From Uranotaenia lowii (taxonomy: Eukaryota; Arthropoda; Insecta; Diptera; Culicidae), in the NCBI RefSeq assembly GCF_029784155.1, contig NC_073691.1, positions 122,427,474 through 122,491,473 of the forward strand: DNA of 64,000 nt, in the 5' to 3' direction. The position numbers and the translations under genes are program-made. Positions 37,301-46,892 of this stretch are shown here, piece after piece. The notes under the pieces were generated by a model that worked only from the letters and a program-made list of their open reading frames with translations, did no database searches and had not been told where the DNA came from. Position 1 is the first letter of the stretch, and each line of letters opens with the position of its first letter.

Positions 37301-37708
37301 TTTACAAGGGCATCGATACTATTCTTCAGTAATAAATCAAAACCTTTAACAGTTTCGTTGAAATTTCGGCATACTTATGTACCCAATCCTGACTCAAGAA
37401 TCTTACAGAAATCAATTTTGTTGTACCGACTCCAATCTTTCACAACTTGAAAACTTTCCAAATCGTTATATTCCTGACTAAATCCAATATAAACACTTAT
37501 TGATTCTTGTTCCACGTTTGTAAAAACCAAATCTATTCTGGTACTGGTGGAAACAGTTACCCGCGTATCTTGTGTTACAACTTGTCGAAATCCACTTGCC
37601 TCCATAACTCGTTTCAATTCTCTACACTCAGTACCATTATTAAAATTGATGTTAAAATCCCCGTAAAAGATATTATCAATATCATCAGCAACAATTTCAC
37701 TTAACCAA
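34363..37708 (-). pseudogene. CR1/L2-like endonuclease-RT, fragmented
   Basis: Reading the minus strand: endonuclease end with FYGDFNINFNNGTECRELKR and STRIDLVFTNVEQESISVYI; a linker with RRRDKLYSQFLRQKCERNWL; after the MITE, ETTNELEIAEKFNNYFVDSV and SFKSVTVQEFFELVKNLKTT. RT motifs are WKFSTVISVPKQPN, SGFRKQHSTETAVNSIL, VAVFLDFKRVFETIDRLKLL, IPQGSVLGPILFILYVNDLK and LFADDSV (about 35169-35188). The tail reads IKYLGVQVDDKLNFIEHVDY and HSYNTRRAGDFKLP. Stops and frameshifts at about 37050, 35280, 35020 and 34750 inactivate it. Confidence 0.85.
36044..37018. mobile_element. GATACTTGATCCCC-ended MITE, copy 1
   Basis: 975 bp, tips GGGGAGAGTGGGGATACTTG and inward from right GGGGAGAATGAGGATACTTG, flanked by TA. 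Inserted in the linker of the retrotransposon. No coding potential. Copies 2 and 3 are at 47482-48456 (opposite orientation) and 53352-54262. Confidence 0.8.
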
Positions 37709-38608
37709 ATTAAAGTGTTTGAGGAACGTTTGTCGACAGCCAGGAAGTCTGGATCGGAGGGAAATCGAAAACCGGAAGTCGCTGAGACGACAAAGAGAGT
37801 TGCCGGTAGTTTCAAGCGAAACCCTAACCTCTCTCTCCGAGATGCCGCAAATAAGCTGGGTGTATCGTCTACAACCGTGCATCGAGCCAAACAACGAGCC
37901 GGACTATCGACTTACAAGAAGGGAGTGACTCCTAATCGCGATGATAAACAATATACAACGGCCAAAGCGCGATCCCGGAGGGTGAACACGACGATGCTGA
38001 CGAAGTTTGACTGCGTGGTAATGGACGACGAAACCTACGCCAAAGCCGACTACAAGTAGCTTCCGGGACACGAGTTTTATACGGCAAACGGAAGGGGAAA
38101 GGTAGCAGATATTTTTAAGCACATTAAACTGTCAAAGTTCGCGAAGAAATATCTGGTTTGGCAAGCCATCTGTACCTGTGGCTTGAAAAGCAGCATTTTC
38201 ATAGCTTCCGGGACTGTCAACCAAGAAATTTACGTGAAAGAGGGTTTGAATAAACGTCTGCTGCCTTACCTGAAGAAATACGGTTGTTCCGTACTGTTTT
38301 GACAGGATTTGACATCTTGGCATTACGGTAGAAAGGCCATGGAGTGGTACGCCGCCAACAACGTGCAGGTGGTTCCCAAAGACAAGAACCCTCCCAACCC
38401 CAACACGCCAGAGCTCTGCTTAATTGAGAAATACTGGGCTATTGTCAAGCGGAACCTAAAAAAGACAAAAAAAACTGCTAAGGACGAGCAGCAGTTCAAG
38501 CCAAACTGGCTTTCGGCAAAGAAGGTGGACAAGGTGGCTATACAAAATCTGATATCAGGGGTTAAGCGAAAGGCCCGGCAATTCGGATTTGGAAAAGCGG
38601 AAGCCTAA
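37706..38608 (+). pseudogene. Mariner A transposase, 3' part
   Basis: Resumes with KVFEERLSTARKSGSEGNRK, then LSLRDAANKLGVSSTTVHRA (second helix-turn-helix), CVVMDDETYAKADYK (first catalytic Asp) and a stop (TAG) after YK. Downstream frames give FAKKYLVWQAICTCGLKSSI, KEGLNKRLLPYLKKYG, a TGA in place of the Trp before QDLTSWHYG (second Asp), and CLIEKYWAIVKRNLKKTKKT (Glu). The extra PN in NPPNPNTPEL lengthens the usual spacing by two residues. The last frame ends at 38608 with GFGKAEA. Confidence 0.85.
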
Positions 38609-38699
38609 CTGAATATTTTGACCGTATCACCCTTTATAGTAGAAAAAGATAGCAATTCTTTTGTGTTTATATTGAAAATTTATTCATTAGGAATTAAGG

Positions 38700-39060
38700 G
38701 ATCTGAGTCAACTGGGGCTGGGGCATCATGCAATAATTTTCAACTTCAATGATTTTTTAAAACTTAATGTCCTCAGATAATCATTCTGGTTGTACATAAA
38801 AAATTTTGAGGTTGATGGGACACAAAATTGACGTAGTCAGAAAAATTATTGGTTATTTTTAATTTTACAAAAACTTGCGAACTATGAAAAAAAGGTAAGC
38901 TGCAACAAACTTTGTTTTTAATGAAAACACAATTGAAAAGATTTGGTAAAAAAAATCAGAAGGCCTTTGAGTTAATCCATTGTCACAGCCGCGAATTGGC
39001 AAAATCTTTCAGATGAAATATCGGGCTCGTAACAATACAGCAGTTACATTGACAAGCAAA
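38700..39060. mobile_element. Partial MITE of the CATCATGCAA family
   Basis: Starts AGTCAACTGGGGCTGGGGCATC, a slippage version of the 26420 element's tip, then matches its left part (GTTGATGGGACA, GACGTAGTCAGAAAAATTAT). The right part is not found, so it is truncated. Confidence 0.6.
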
Positions 39061-40480
39061 GGTTTGAAAAAAGTTCAGAAACCTGTGTTTAAGAGTCATA
39101 TACCAAGATCTAAAAGAGGGATATTTGATCCCATTTGCTAATTTTCATTATAACAAAATCTTTGTTTACAGAGCATAACATCTTATTAAACTGAAAAAAA
39201 TTATTTATGGTCTGATAAAACAAGCGGCCTTTTTTCACATCTTTATGTACTTCTTTGTAATCCGTTTTTGTTACTGTTTTCTCATCTTCTAAAGTGCGAA
39301 ACATTCAGCTTCGACATCACAGCCATTTCCCTAATGAGAACCTTCGTTTTAGTGTTCTTCGAAAAACAACCCGCAGAGAAATAGATACTAAACACTACAT
39401 TTAACTGACGGTGAAATATGACCATTTCAATTCATTTCTAAAACACCACGATAAATTAGCGCTAGACCTGAAAACATTGCCTAATTTATTCAAACCATTA
39501 CACCGGCTGCTGCAACAATGGCGAAGGAAGTGCGGACAAATGGCTGCACTGAATATAATTTAGTGACTTTTTGCCGAGAAATGGCCACATCAGCATGGAC
39601 GGTGGTGGACTGAATTCTTTTTTTACGATGTTCCTCCTTCCACCGGACAGACTGGCTGGGTCTGGTGACACGATTGGATTGGAATCATCTTTCTTTTCTT
39701 CGCCCTTGGCTATCTCATTCCATCTCAGTGAGTTCGCTTTTCCTATTTTACCGAAGGCACATGGCGGCTGCTGACCACATTATCTTTATTTTATTGGGAT
39801 TATATCAAGCCTATAAGGGCCAAGAGGCAGGGGGATGTGCTCGAGCCACCAGTAATAATAAAAACGCCGCTTGAAGACAGCTCGTGCCTTGGCAGAATAA
39901 CTATTTAATTTGAAGGCGATTCAAGCTATGAATTATGGCAGCAGGAGTCCGAAAGATTTGGGAAAGAAAAGTCAGTATCATCTGGAGCTAAGCAGCTTGA
40001 CTTCACCGTTGCACCGTTGTCTGATTTATACCGTCTGAGGAGAGTAATTTTTAAAATGTCATGACATATAAGCGATAATTGATGACCGATTCCCAGGGCC
40101 AAGCGTGTCCCATTTAAAGGGGATTTGAACGTGATCCCAGGGAAGCGTGCCGCAAAACGGAAGCTAGTTTGGGCAAAGGTATTTTTCACCAGTGAACGTG
40201 TGTGGGCAGTAATCGGGTGACATGAATTTTGATCGAATGTCAACAATCACGTTTGAATGGAGAGAGTTTCAAAAGAAGCATAATCAATGGGACATTTGAA
40301 GAGGTTTATTTGATTAAGTTTTCAGTTGTGACAATAGTTTCATAGGCTTAAAAATGCCGGAATGCTGAGTATAATTAGTTTGGCTTTAATCTTCTATAAA
40401 ATAATATCGAGACAATTATAAATTTAAAAAAAACATTAACATAATATAAGGGAGGGAAACGATACACATTCATAATATAG
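39061..40480. other. Spacer, nothing assigned
   Basis: No recognisable gene. A more GC-balanced stretch at 39460-40270 has open frames of up to 106 codons that match nothing known to me and look accidental. Confidence 0.4.
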
Positions 40481-40484
40481 TAAG

Positions 40485-40605
40485 TTGCTATCGAACGAAA
40501 TACCGGTATCTGAACTTTTCATTTAACGTGGTTGAATTAAAAGAAATCTTTCGATTTGCTTTGATTCAGTTGAATCATTGAACCAAGTAGGCTCACAACA
40601 CAATA
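40485..40605 (-). repeat. Inverted copy of the 32828 repeat
   Basis: Reverse complement of 32828-32952, sharing ACCGGTAT/ATACCGGT, TTCAACCACG and GAGCCTACTTGGTT. Lies directly before the truncated mariner copy B. Confidence 0.6.
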
Positions 40606-40667
40606 AAGTAAGCTGTCGTGTTTTATCACAAAGGCGAAGCCTACTTATGACCAAAGTATATACAGTA

Positions 40668-41579
40668 ATCCTAGCTACTCGCACGCAAAGCTAGCAAAAT
40701 CGCTAAAAGTTGCTAAACCAACCGTTACAAATGTAATTAAAGTGTTTGGGGAACGTTTGCCGACAGCTAGGAAGTATGGATCGGAGGGAAATCGAAAACC
40801 GGAAGCCGCTGAGACGACAAAGAGAGTTGCCGGTAGTTTCAAGCGAAACCCTAACCTCTCTCTCCGAGATGCCGCAAATACGCTGGGTGTATCGACTACA
40901 ACCGTGCATCGAGCCAAAAAACGAGCCGAACTATCGACTTACAAGAAGGTAGTGACTCCAAATCGCGATGATAAACAAAATACGACGGCCAAAGCGCGAT
41001 CCCGGAGGCTGTACACGGCGATGCTGACGAAGTTTGACTGCGTGGTAATGGACGACGAAACCTACGTCGAGGCCGACTACAAGCAGTTTTCTGGACTGAA
41101 TAAAACTGTCGTTCGCGAAGAAATATCTGGTTTGGCAAGCCATCTGTACCTGTGGCTTGAAAAGCAGCATTTTCATAGCTTCCGGGATTGTCAACCAAGA
41201 AATTTACGTGAAAGAGTGTTTGAATAAACGTCTGCTGCCTTTCCTGAAGAAATAGGGTTGTTCCGTACTGTTTTGGCCGGATTTGGCATCTTGCCATTAC
41301 GGTAAAAAGGCCATGGAGTGGTACGCCGCCAATAACGTGCAGGTGGTTCCCAAGGACAAGAAACCTCCCAACACGCCAGAGCTCCGCCCAATTGAGAAAT
41401 ACTGGGCTATTGTCAAGCTGATCCTAAAGAAGACCAAAAAAACTGCTAAGGACGAGCAGCACTTCAAGGCAAACTGGCTTTCTGCGGCGAAGAAGGTGGA
41501 CAAGGTGGCTGTACAAAATCTGATGGCAAGGGTTAAGCGTAAGGCCCGGCAAATCGGATTTGGAAAAGCGGAAGCCTAA
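40668..41579 (+). pseudogene. Mariner B transposase (DD37E type)
   Basis: Cut-and-paste transposase relic. The N-terminus KLAKSLKVAKPTVTNVIKVF leads into NLSLRDAANTLGVSTTTVHR (helix-turn-helix) and CVVMDDETYVEADYKQF (first Asp). A deletion and frameshift follow near 41095. The frame 41283-41579 contains LASCHYGKKAMEWYAANNVQ and PELRPIEKYWAIVK; the second Asp (PDLAS) sits just before it at about 41280. Counting from this Asp to the Glu of RPIEKYW gives 37 residues, the DD37E spacing known from mosquito mariners. The end is KARQIGFGKAEA and stop. It is closely similar to copy A. Confidence 0.85.
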
Positions 41580-41696
41580 CTGAATATTTTTCCTGAATTT
41601 TATACTTATTAAACTTGAAAAAGAAATTTAATTTGATTTTTTAAATAAACGATTTCACCGATTTACACGCGTTTCCCCTTGACCAAATTTCCGTAT

Positions 41697-41884
41697 TGTG
41701 CAGCTCTAGTTTGGCACTCAACGGCTGAACGGGAGACACACATCCTGCCTTACTGAAGATCGTTCGTTGACAGACCCGCTCACGACACGGCAGCTTAGCC
41801 GTCGTGTGTGTGCATGTAGTAAGGACGATGAGGGGAAGGCCTATCGGCCGAGAGAGTGTCGTGCTCACAATCATCAGCTACACA
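41697..41884 (-). repeat. 3' LTR, 188 bp
   Basis: TGTGCAGCTCTAG...ATCAGCTACACA. Next to it, on the minus strand, GTGTAGGGGGGAGA (41885-41898) is a good polypurine tract. Identical to 44248-44435. Confidence 0.9.
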
Positions 41885-42817
41885 TCTCCCCCCTACACAA
41901 AGATTAAAAGTTGAAACGGAAAATTTTTTTTTGCAACATTTCAAACTGGAATTGTGCAAACACCTAGTATTTGATATCACTTCCTCGATCTCAAGCGCAG
42001 TTAACACCTCTTTTAGTGCTTATTCATGTTAATATTTAAATCTTTGGCTCAATTCTCACTCTGAATCAGTTCATTTTCCTCACAGTTTTATGTAACGTTT
42101 GTAATATACTTAGAAGTAAAATAGCTCGTGACACTCAAGTATCGTGGTACTATTATTTCTTTGCCCAATCGTGAACTTTCTTCAATTCTTGATCCAGACA
42201 TATTCCTAGAACCTTTTTCCTCAGGTGTTTTATTCAAACCAAATCGCTATGAGTATCAGACCTCCTTAATGCGTGAACACGCCGGGATGCCCCTTTTTTA
42301 TCATTAAATGACTAAGCAAAGAATTTCATTGTCTCTTCATCTTCACTACCGGTAGTGGCCACTACGACTGCTAACAAAGTATTATAGATTTTCATGAATA
42401 AAAATTAAAACTGACGAAAAACATCTTTCCTTCAATTTATTGAATTTAGGAACGAGATAGGCTTTCTCATTCATTGTGGAACTTTGAAAAAAGATACTTG
42501 TTTTGGGCGACATCAACTGTCTCGATTTGTTACTCCAACATTTCCTAACTGAACAACAAGTTTCCAACTTGATATACTAGACAACCTGCTCCAGACAAAC
42601 TTCAATTTAATCCCGATCCAATTCACTAAATTTGTCAAATCTGCTTTTTTGTACGGGACAGTTCAAACTGGTGATTCCGAATCTTATTCTTAAATTTAAG
42701 TGACCTTTTTTTTAAAAGTCAGCTTGCTTCTGACAAATTCGACTGATTGCCAAAACACGGAATGAAGGTTACCTTCAAAAAGTTACCCTTTATACCGTTC
42801 TATATTCACCACAAAGC

Positions 42818-43270
42818 GTGTAAACCTCCAGAACATTTTTCATTTTAGTCTCTCGATCCAACGTTAATTCATAAAGTGAACCTTCAGAACACTCTTCATG
42901 TTGGTCCTCCCGATCCAACGTTAATTCATAAAGTGAACCTTCAGAACACTCTTCATGTTGGTCCTCCCGATCCAACGTTAATTCATAAAGTGAACCTTCA
43001 GAACACTCTTCATGTTGGTCCTCCCGATCCAACGTTAATTCATAAAGTGAACCTTCAGAACACCTTTCATGTTGGTCCTCCCGATCCAACGAAAATTCAT
43101 AAAGTGAACCTTCAGAACACTCTTTATGTTGGTCCTCCCGATCCAACGTTAATTCATAAAGTGAACCTTCAGAACACTCTTCATGTTGGTCCTCCCGATC
43201 CAACGTTAGTTCATAAAGTGAACCTTCAGAACACTCTTCATGTTGGTCCTCCCGATCCAACGTTAATTCA
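42818..43270. repeat. 57-bp tandem array, seven good units plus one degenerate
   Basis: Units of 57 bp (AACGTTAATTCATAAAGTGA, then CCTTCAGAACACTCTTCATG and TTGGTCCTCCCGATCC), seven near-identical copies from about 42858, plus a diverged copy at 42818-42857. Since 57 is divisible by three, one frame stays open on each strand: minus repeats DREDQHEECSEGSLYELTL, plus repeats NLQNTLHVGPPDPTLIHKV. No ATG begins the minus frame. Whether either is translated is unknown. Confidence 0.85.
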
Positions 43271-44228
43271 TCTTGATCGATTTTAAACTTTAATATTTTT
43301 CCATAAACATTTGATTAAAACCTTTCAGTTTTGCTCAGTGCAATCAAACTTGCGCCCCTTTCGGGCGAGCAAATTTGATGTTTCTGTCGGTTCCGATGTC
43401 AACGGCCCTTTTTTCTACCCGCAAACTAACGCCCAATTCGATATAAGAGTATGGTGGCGAGTGTGCTATTTGACTTTGCTTGTGCTTACTGCGTTTGCTC
43501 TTACCAGACTAAACTGTGTTTTCAAATTATGTTAGAATTCCACCGTCGCGACGGTCATTACTCAGCAAATCGAACATTTAGTTCGACCATTCCTTTCGCG
43601 ACAGTAAACATAAAATCCTTATAAAAAGCGCATTTCTATTGCGTTGCCGGGACATCAATATTATCTGTGATATTCAAATAATCAAACTGCACAAATGAAA
43701 CCCTCCATCCCTCGGAATTGTACAATTCCGTTCTTTCAACTTTGATCATAATCACAAAAGTGACATACATACCTGTGGTATCTGAATCGTCAGCGGAACA
43801 AAGGCCCAGCTCTCCAGCCGGCACTCACACATGCACAAGTAATTACCTATTTACATCCATCAACCACCACCAACACTACATTCAATATTGAGGTACTGGT
43901 ATATACGTGTGTGTTCACTCACCACTCGATTCGCTTAAACATTTTTCTTTTCACTTCGTTCTTCTGTTATTTTGAAAATAAAAAAACTACACTTCCTAAC
44001 GCGAACGATTGAAATCCTGGATTCGCCAATCAGGTATGATTTTCCGATTAAAATGAAAATCGTTGTTCTGTCCACACTTTACATTTTTCAAGTCCCAATC
44101 TACAACACAGAGGGTCCCGTAACACACTTTGGCACTTTCCACCAGTTCGGTCAAAACTTTCACTCAACTTTTTTACTTAGCACACAAAAGAAGAAGAAAA
44201 TGTCCCCCGTTCAACCGCCGTAAAATAA

Positions 44229-44246
44229 TCCTGGCAGGTTTCGCCA
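44229..44246 (-). other. Probable primer-binding site
   Basis: On the minus strand reads TGGCGAAACCTGCCAGGA, one base after the LTR. It begins with TGG as expected for pairing to a tRNA CCA end. I cannot name the tRNA with certainty; tRNA-Arg-like is a guess. Confidence 0.55.
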
Positions 44247-44247
44247 T

Positions 44248-44435
44248 TGTGCAGCTCTAGTTTGGCACTCAACGGCTGAACGGGAGACACACATCCTGCC
44301 TTACTGAAGATCGTTCGTTGACAGACCCGCTCACGACACGGCAGCTTAGCCGTCGTGTGTGTGCATGTAGTAAGGACGATGAGGGGAAGGCCTATCGGCC
44401 GAGAGAGTGTCGTGCTCACAATCATCAGCTACACA
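44248..44435 (-). repeat. 5' LTR, 188 bp
   Basis: Identical to 41697-41884. On the minus strand it is the upstream LTR. Confidence 0.9.
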
Positions 44436-44449
44436 CGTATCACCCTTTA

Positions 44450-45565
44450 CATTAAAAGTTTTAAGGTTGATGGGACACCAAACTGACGTAATCAGAAAAA
44501 TTATTGGTTTTACCAGTTATTTTTAAATTTACAAAAACATGCGATTTTAACTCTACTAAGAAAAAGGGGTAAGTTGCACCAAACTTTGTAATTAATAAAA
44601 AATCAAATGAAGACGTTTTGAAAATTTATAGTTTTTAATACATTTGTGATGTCATAACTCATAAAGCACCAATTGCAGTAATTTTTGGTGAAGTTCGAAC
44701 AAAATTTTAAATTTTTTCTGTCAAAACTGATTTTAAGAAAAAAGTGCTAATCTGCTGCATACATTTAAGGGTAAAAAATTCTACAAAATATTCTATTATC
44801 TTAAATCATGTGAATAAATCTTAGGATAGATGAAATTTTAATGTAAACAAACGCATAATGCAAAACAATCATATCTCAGCATATGGAAACGTGATTTATG
44901 AGATTACGTTCTGATTTGCATTTTGTTGCATTTTGCCCCAGACAGCTAACTGAATTATAAAAATATTAATTCAAGAAAAATTGGTGATTGTCCGAAAAAT
45001 ATTTAAACACCAACAGTCTTGGTATAGCATAATGAAAGCAATATAAAGTTTGTAGGTGATATCATTAAGCCAATCCGTCATACTAGGTAAAGTTTTTTAT
45101 GGCATCGAAAAATTTTAATTGAATGATTAATGGCATTTCGGTAAAAAAAAAAATAACAGGAAGAATATCAAATGAAAGTAATGAAAATTATAGACGGATA
45201 GATTATATTAGGAAGCATGAAAGGTGTTGAAAATGAGCCAAGAGCGTGATTTGAGAAAACTTCTTGCCGCACAAGACCATTTGTGTGTTTGTTTAGAAGA
45301 AGCAAAGTCGATAGGCTGACTTTGCATTGATCTATACATCGAAAAATGTAAAAAAATTGTACATCTATTACTCGATTTTTTTAAATTTTTATGACAATCA
45401 AAAACTTTAAAAAATTCTCTCACGATGTGAAAAACTATGTCATCATCAATTTGTTATTATTCAATGGTAACTTTATTACAGTATATTGAAATAAAAATAG
45501 AATGAGTGTTGTGGTATACAAATGTTGCATGATGCCTTGTTTTTGCATGATGCCCCGTTTCACGG
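44450..45565. mobile_element. Right part of a CATCATGCAA-family MITE
   Basis: Continues exactly where mariner B ends (CATTAAAAGTTTTAAGGTTG), aligning with 26515 and 38797. It ends TGCATGATGCCCCGTTTCACGG then TA (45566-45567). The left part expected before mariner B is absent, so a deletion removed it with mariner B's left end. Confidence 0.7.
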
Positions 45566-45567
45566 TA

Positions 45568-46710
45568 TACATATTTGTTTTTGAAAGGAAACGGTAACAA
45601 ATTCAATTGAGTCCGAAAAAAAGAACAGTTACCTACTGATGTTTATGCCTTCAGTGCTAATTGGCATCAAAACAATAATTTTGAAGATGTTGAGATACTT
45701 TCAAACCATAGTGATCAAAGATACCCCGAAACATGAAATCTGGTTTTGTAACAAACATTTAATTATAGCCACTAATGTCGTTTGAATATTCTGCTAACAA
45801 TGATCATTAGACTGCCCCAAATTTGTATGGGAAATCCAAAACCTGCAAAATGTTATGCGCTGCAGGCTTAAATTGATCCTAGTCCTAGTAAAAGTTCTCA
45901 TGCCAAATTTGGGCCAGATCGGATCACGGGAAGGGGTCGCTCAACGAGCCTGAAGTTTGTTTGGGATTTTGAGAAATTTTATTCGGGAGAAACATGAAAA
46001 CCAGTTTTTCATCAATAACTTTGGTTCCCGTCGGCCGATTTCTTTCAAAAACGGTTATTCTTCAAGCTTAAACTATGAAAAATATTTCATCCGAAGTCTG
46101 CATTTCAATTAGAGTTAAGATTAGAAAGTTATTAGGCTTCAAAAATGAACTAACTTTTTTAAGGATGGTATTCATCGATGTTAATGAGTCAAGGCGGTCG
46201 AACATATTGACGCCTCACTAACAGTGCTGAATACCACCGTTAAAAAAGTTATCCCATTTTTGAAGCCTAATAACTTTTTATTTTAAGTGATATCAAAATG
46301 CAGTCTTCGCATGAAATATTTTTCATAGTTTAGGCTTTAAGAAAACCCGTTTTTGAAAGAAATCGGCAGACGGAAACCAAAGTTATTGATGAAAAACTGG
46401 TTTTTCATGTTTCTTCCGAACAAAATATCTCAAAATCCCATACAAACTTCAGGCTCGTTGAGCGACCTCTTCCCGTGATCCGATTTCGCCCAAATTTGGC
46501 ATGAGATCTTGCACTAGGCCAAGGATCAATTTTAGCCTGCAGCGCATAACTTTTTCAAAAGTCGGGTCATTTGGGGCACTCTAATGATCATGCTTTATAT
46601 TCCTTACCTGAGTAAGTATTTTAAAACTTTTTAGTGTTACAAATAAGCAACCCCTTCCAAAATATTCGAAAATGAATTAAAAAAGTGATCAATGGTCCCC
46701 CATTTTACGG
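45568..46710. mobile_element. Arm of a CCGTAAACTGGGG-family MITE
   Basis: Matches the right arm of 55198-56895 (CATAGTGATCAAAG(A/T)TACCCC, ACATGAAATCTGGTTTTGTA, CCAATGATCATGC region), ending at AAATGGGGGACC tip CCATTTTACGG and TA (46711-46712). It is interrupted by the foldback element 45808-46583. Confidence 0.7.
45808..46583. mobile_element. hAT-like foldback element, 8-bp target duplication
   Basis: 776 bp that are almost entirely one inverted repeat: arms of about 370 bp around a spacer near 46175-46225. Tips are TAGACTGCCCC and TAGAGTGCCCC, flanked by ATGATCAT (45800-45807 and 46584-46591). The 8-bp duplication and T-A-G-A-G tip fit the hAT superfamily. The uninterrupted target is seen at 56770-56780. 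Arms are roughly 85-90% alike by eye. Confidence 0.85.
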
Positions 46711-46892
46711 TATTTGCTGTTTTGGCAGGGGAAAACTGTACAAGATGCACCAGTTAAGCATATAGTCTGTTTACATAGGATCTGGTAGCATCTTTTCATT
46801 TAAAGCAGCGCCCCTAGCTGTCACATCGCGAATCTATTGACAGTGTTTTGATCCGGATGGTTTGTTTACTTAATGGTGAAAATTTTATCAAC

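Larger units (their letters stand above)
34154..37708 (-). mobile_element. CR1/L2-like non-LTR retrotransposon inserted in mariner A
   Basis: Minus-strand, 5'-truncated in the endonuclease. Its A tail is the T run at 34154-34163. Its 5' edge is at about 37708, where coding LIWLSEIV meets mariner sequence. AATT is shared at both junctions. The RT is broken into several frames, and a TA-MITE (36044-37018) splits it. Confidence 0.8.
33860..38634 (+). mobile_element. Mariner copy A, split by a retrotransposon
   Basis: Ends AAGGGTGCTACGGTCAAAAT and, inward from the right, AAGGGTGATACGGTCAAAAT, flanked by TA (33858-33859, 38635-38636). The transposase gene is cut after about 45 codons by a minus-strand retrotransposon (34154-37708) and resumes at about 37706. 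Without the insertion the element would be about 1.2 kb, the normal mariner size. Copy B (40668 onward) supplies the uninterrupted sequence at the junction. Confidence 0.85.
41697..44435 (-). mobile_element. Young non-autonomous LTR retroelement
   Basis: Two 188-bp repeats, identical base for base as far as I can read, bound a 2.36-kb interior. Ends are TGTG...CACA and the target duplication CGTAT is present on both sides (41692-41696, 44436-44440). A TGG-starting primer site beside the right LTR and a G-rich purine tract beside the left LTR place transcription on the minus strand. There is no RT, integrase or recognisable gag. The interior includes a 57-bp tandem array. Identical LTRs mean a recent insertion, so an active partner probably exists or existed lately in this genome. 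Confidence 0.9.
40668..44447 (+). mobile_element. Mariner copy B, interrupted by a young LTR element
   Basis: The right tip reads TTGACCAAATTTCCGTAT, is cut by the LTR element, and finishes CACCCTT before TA at 44448. The left TIR is missing; the element starts in the transposase N-terminus (CTACTCGCACGCAAAGCTAG). The interrupted right tip is proven by copy A, where CCGTATCACCCTT is continuous. Confidence 0.8.

Noticed and set aside
40675..41391. Several minus frames opposite mariner B (for example 40896-41297)
   Set aside because: Shadows of the transposase coding strand; same shadows occur opposite copy A.
42818..43270. CRISPR-like array
   Set aside because: 57-bp units are contiguous, with no variable spacers, and sit inside an LTR element in a eukaryotic context.
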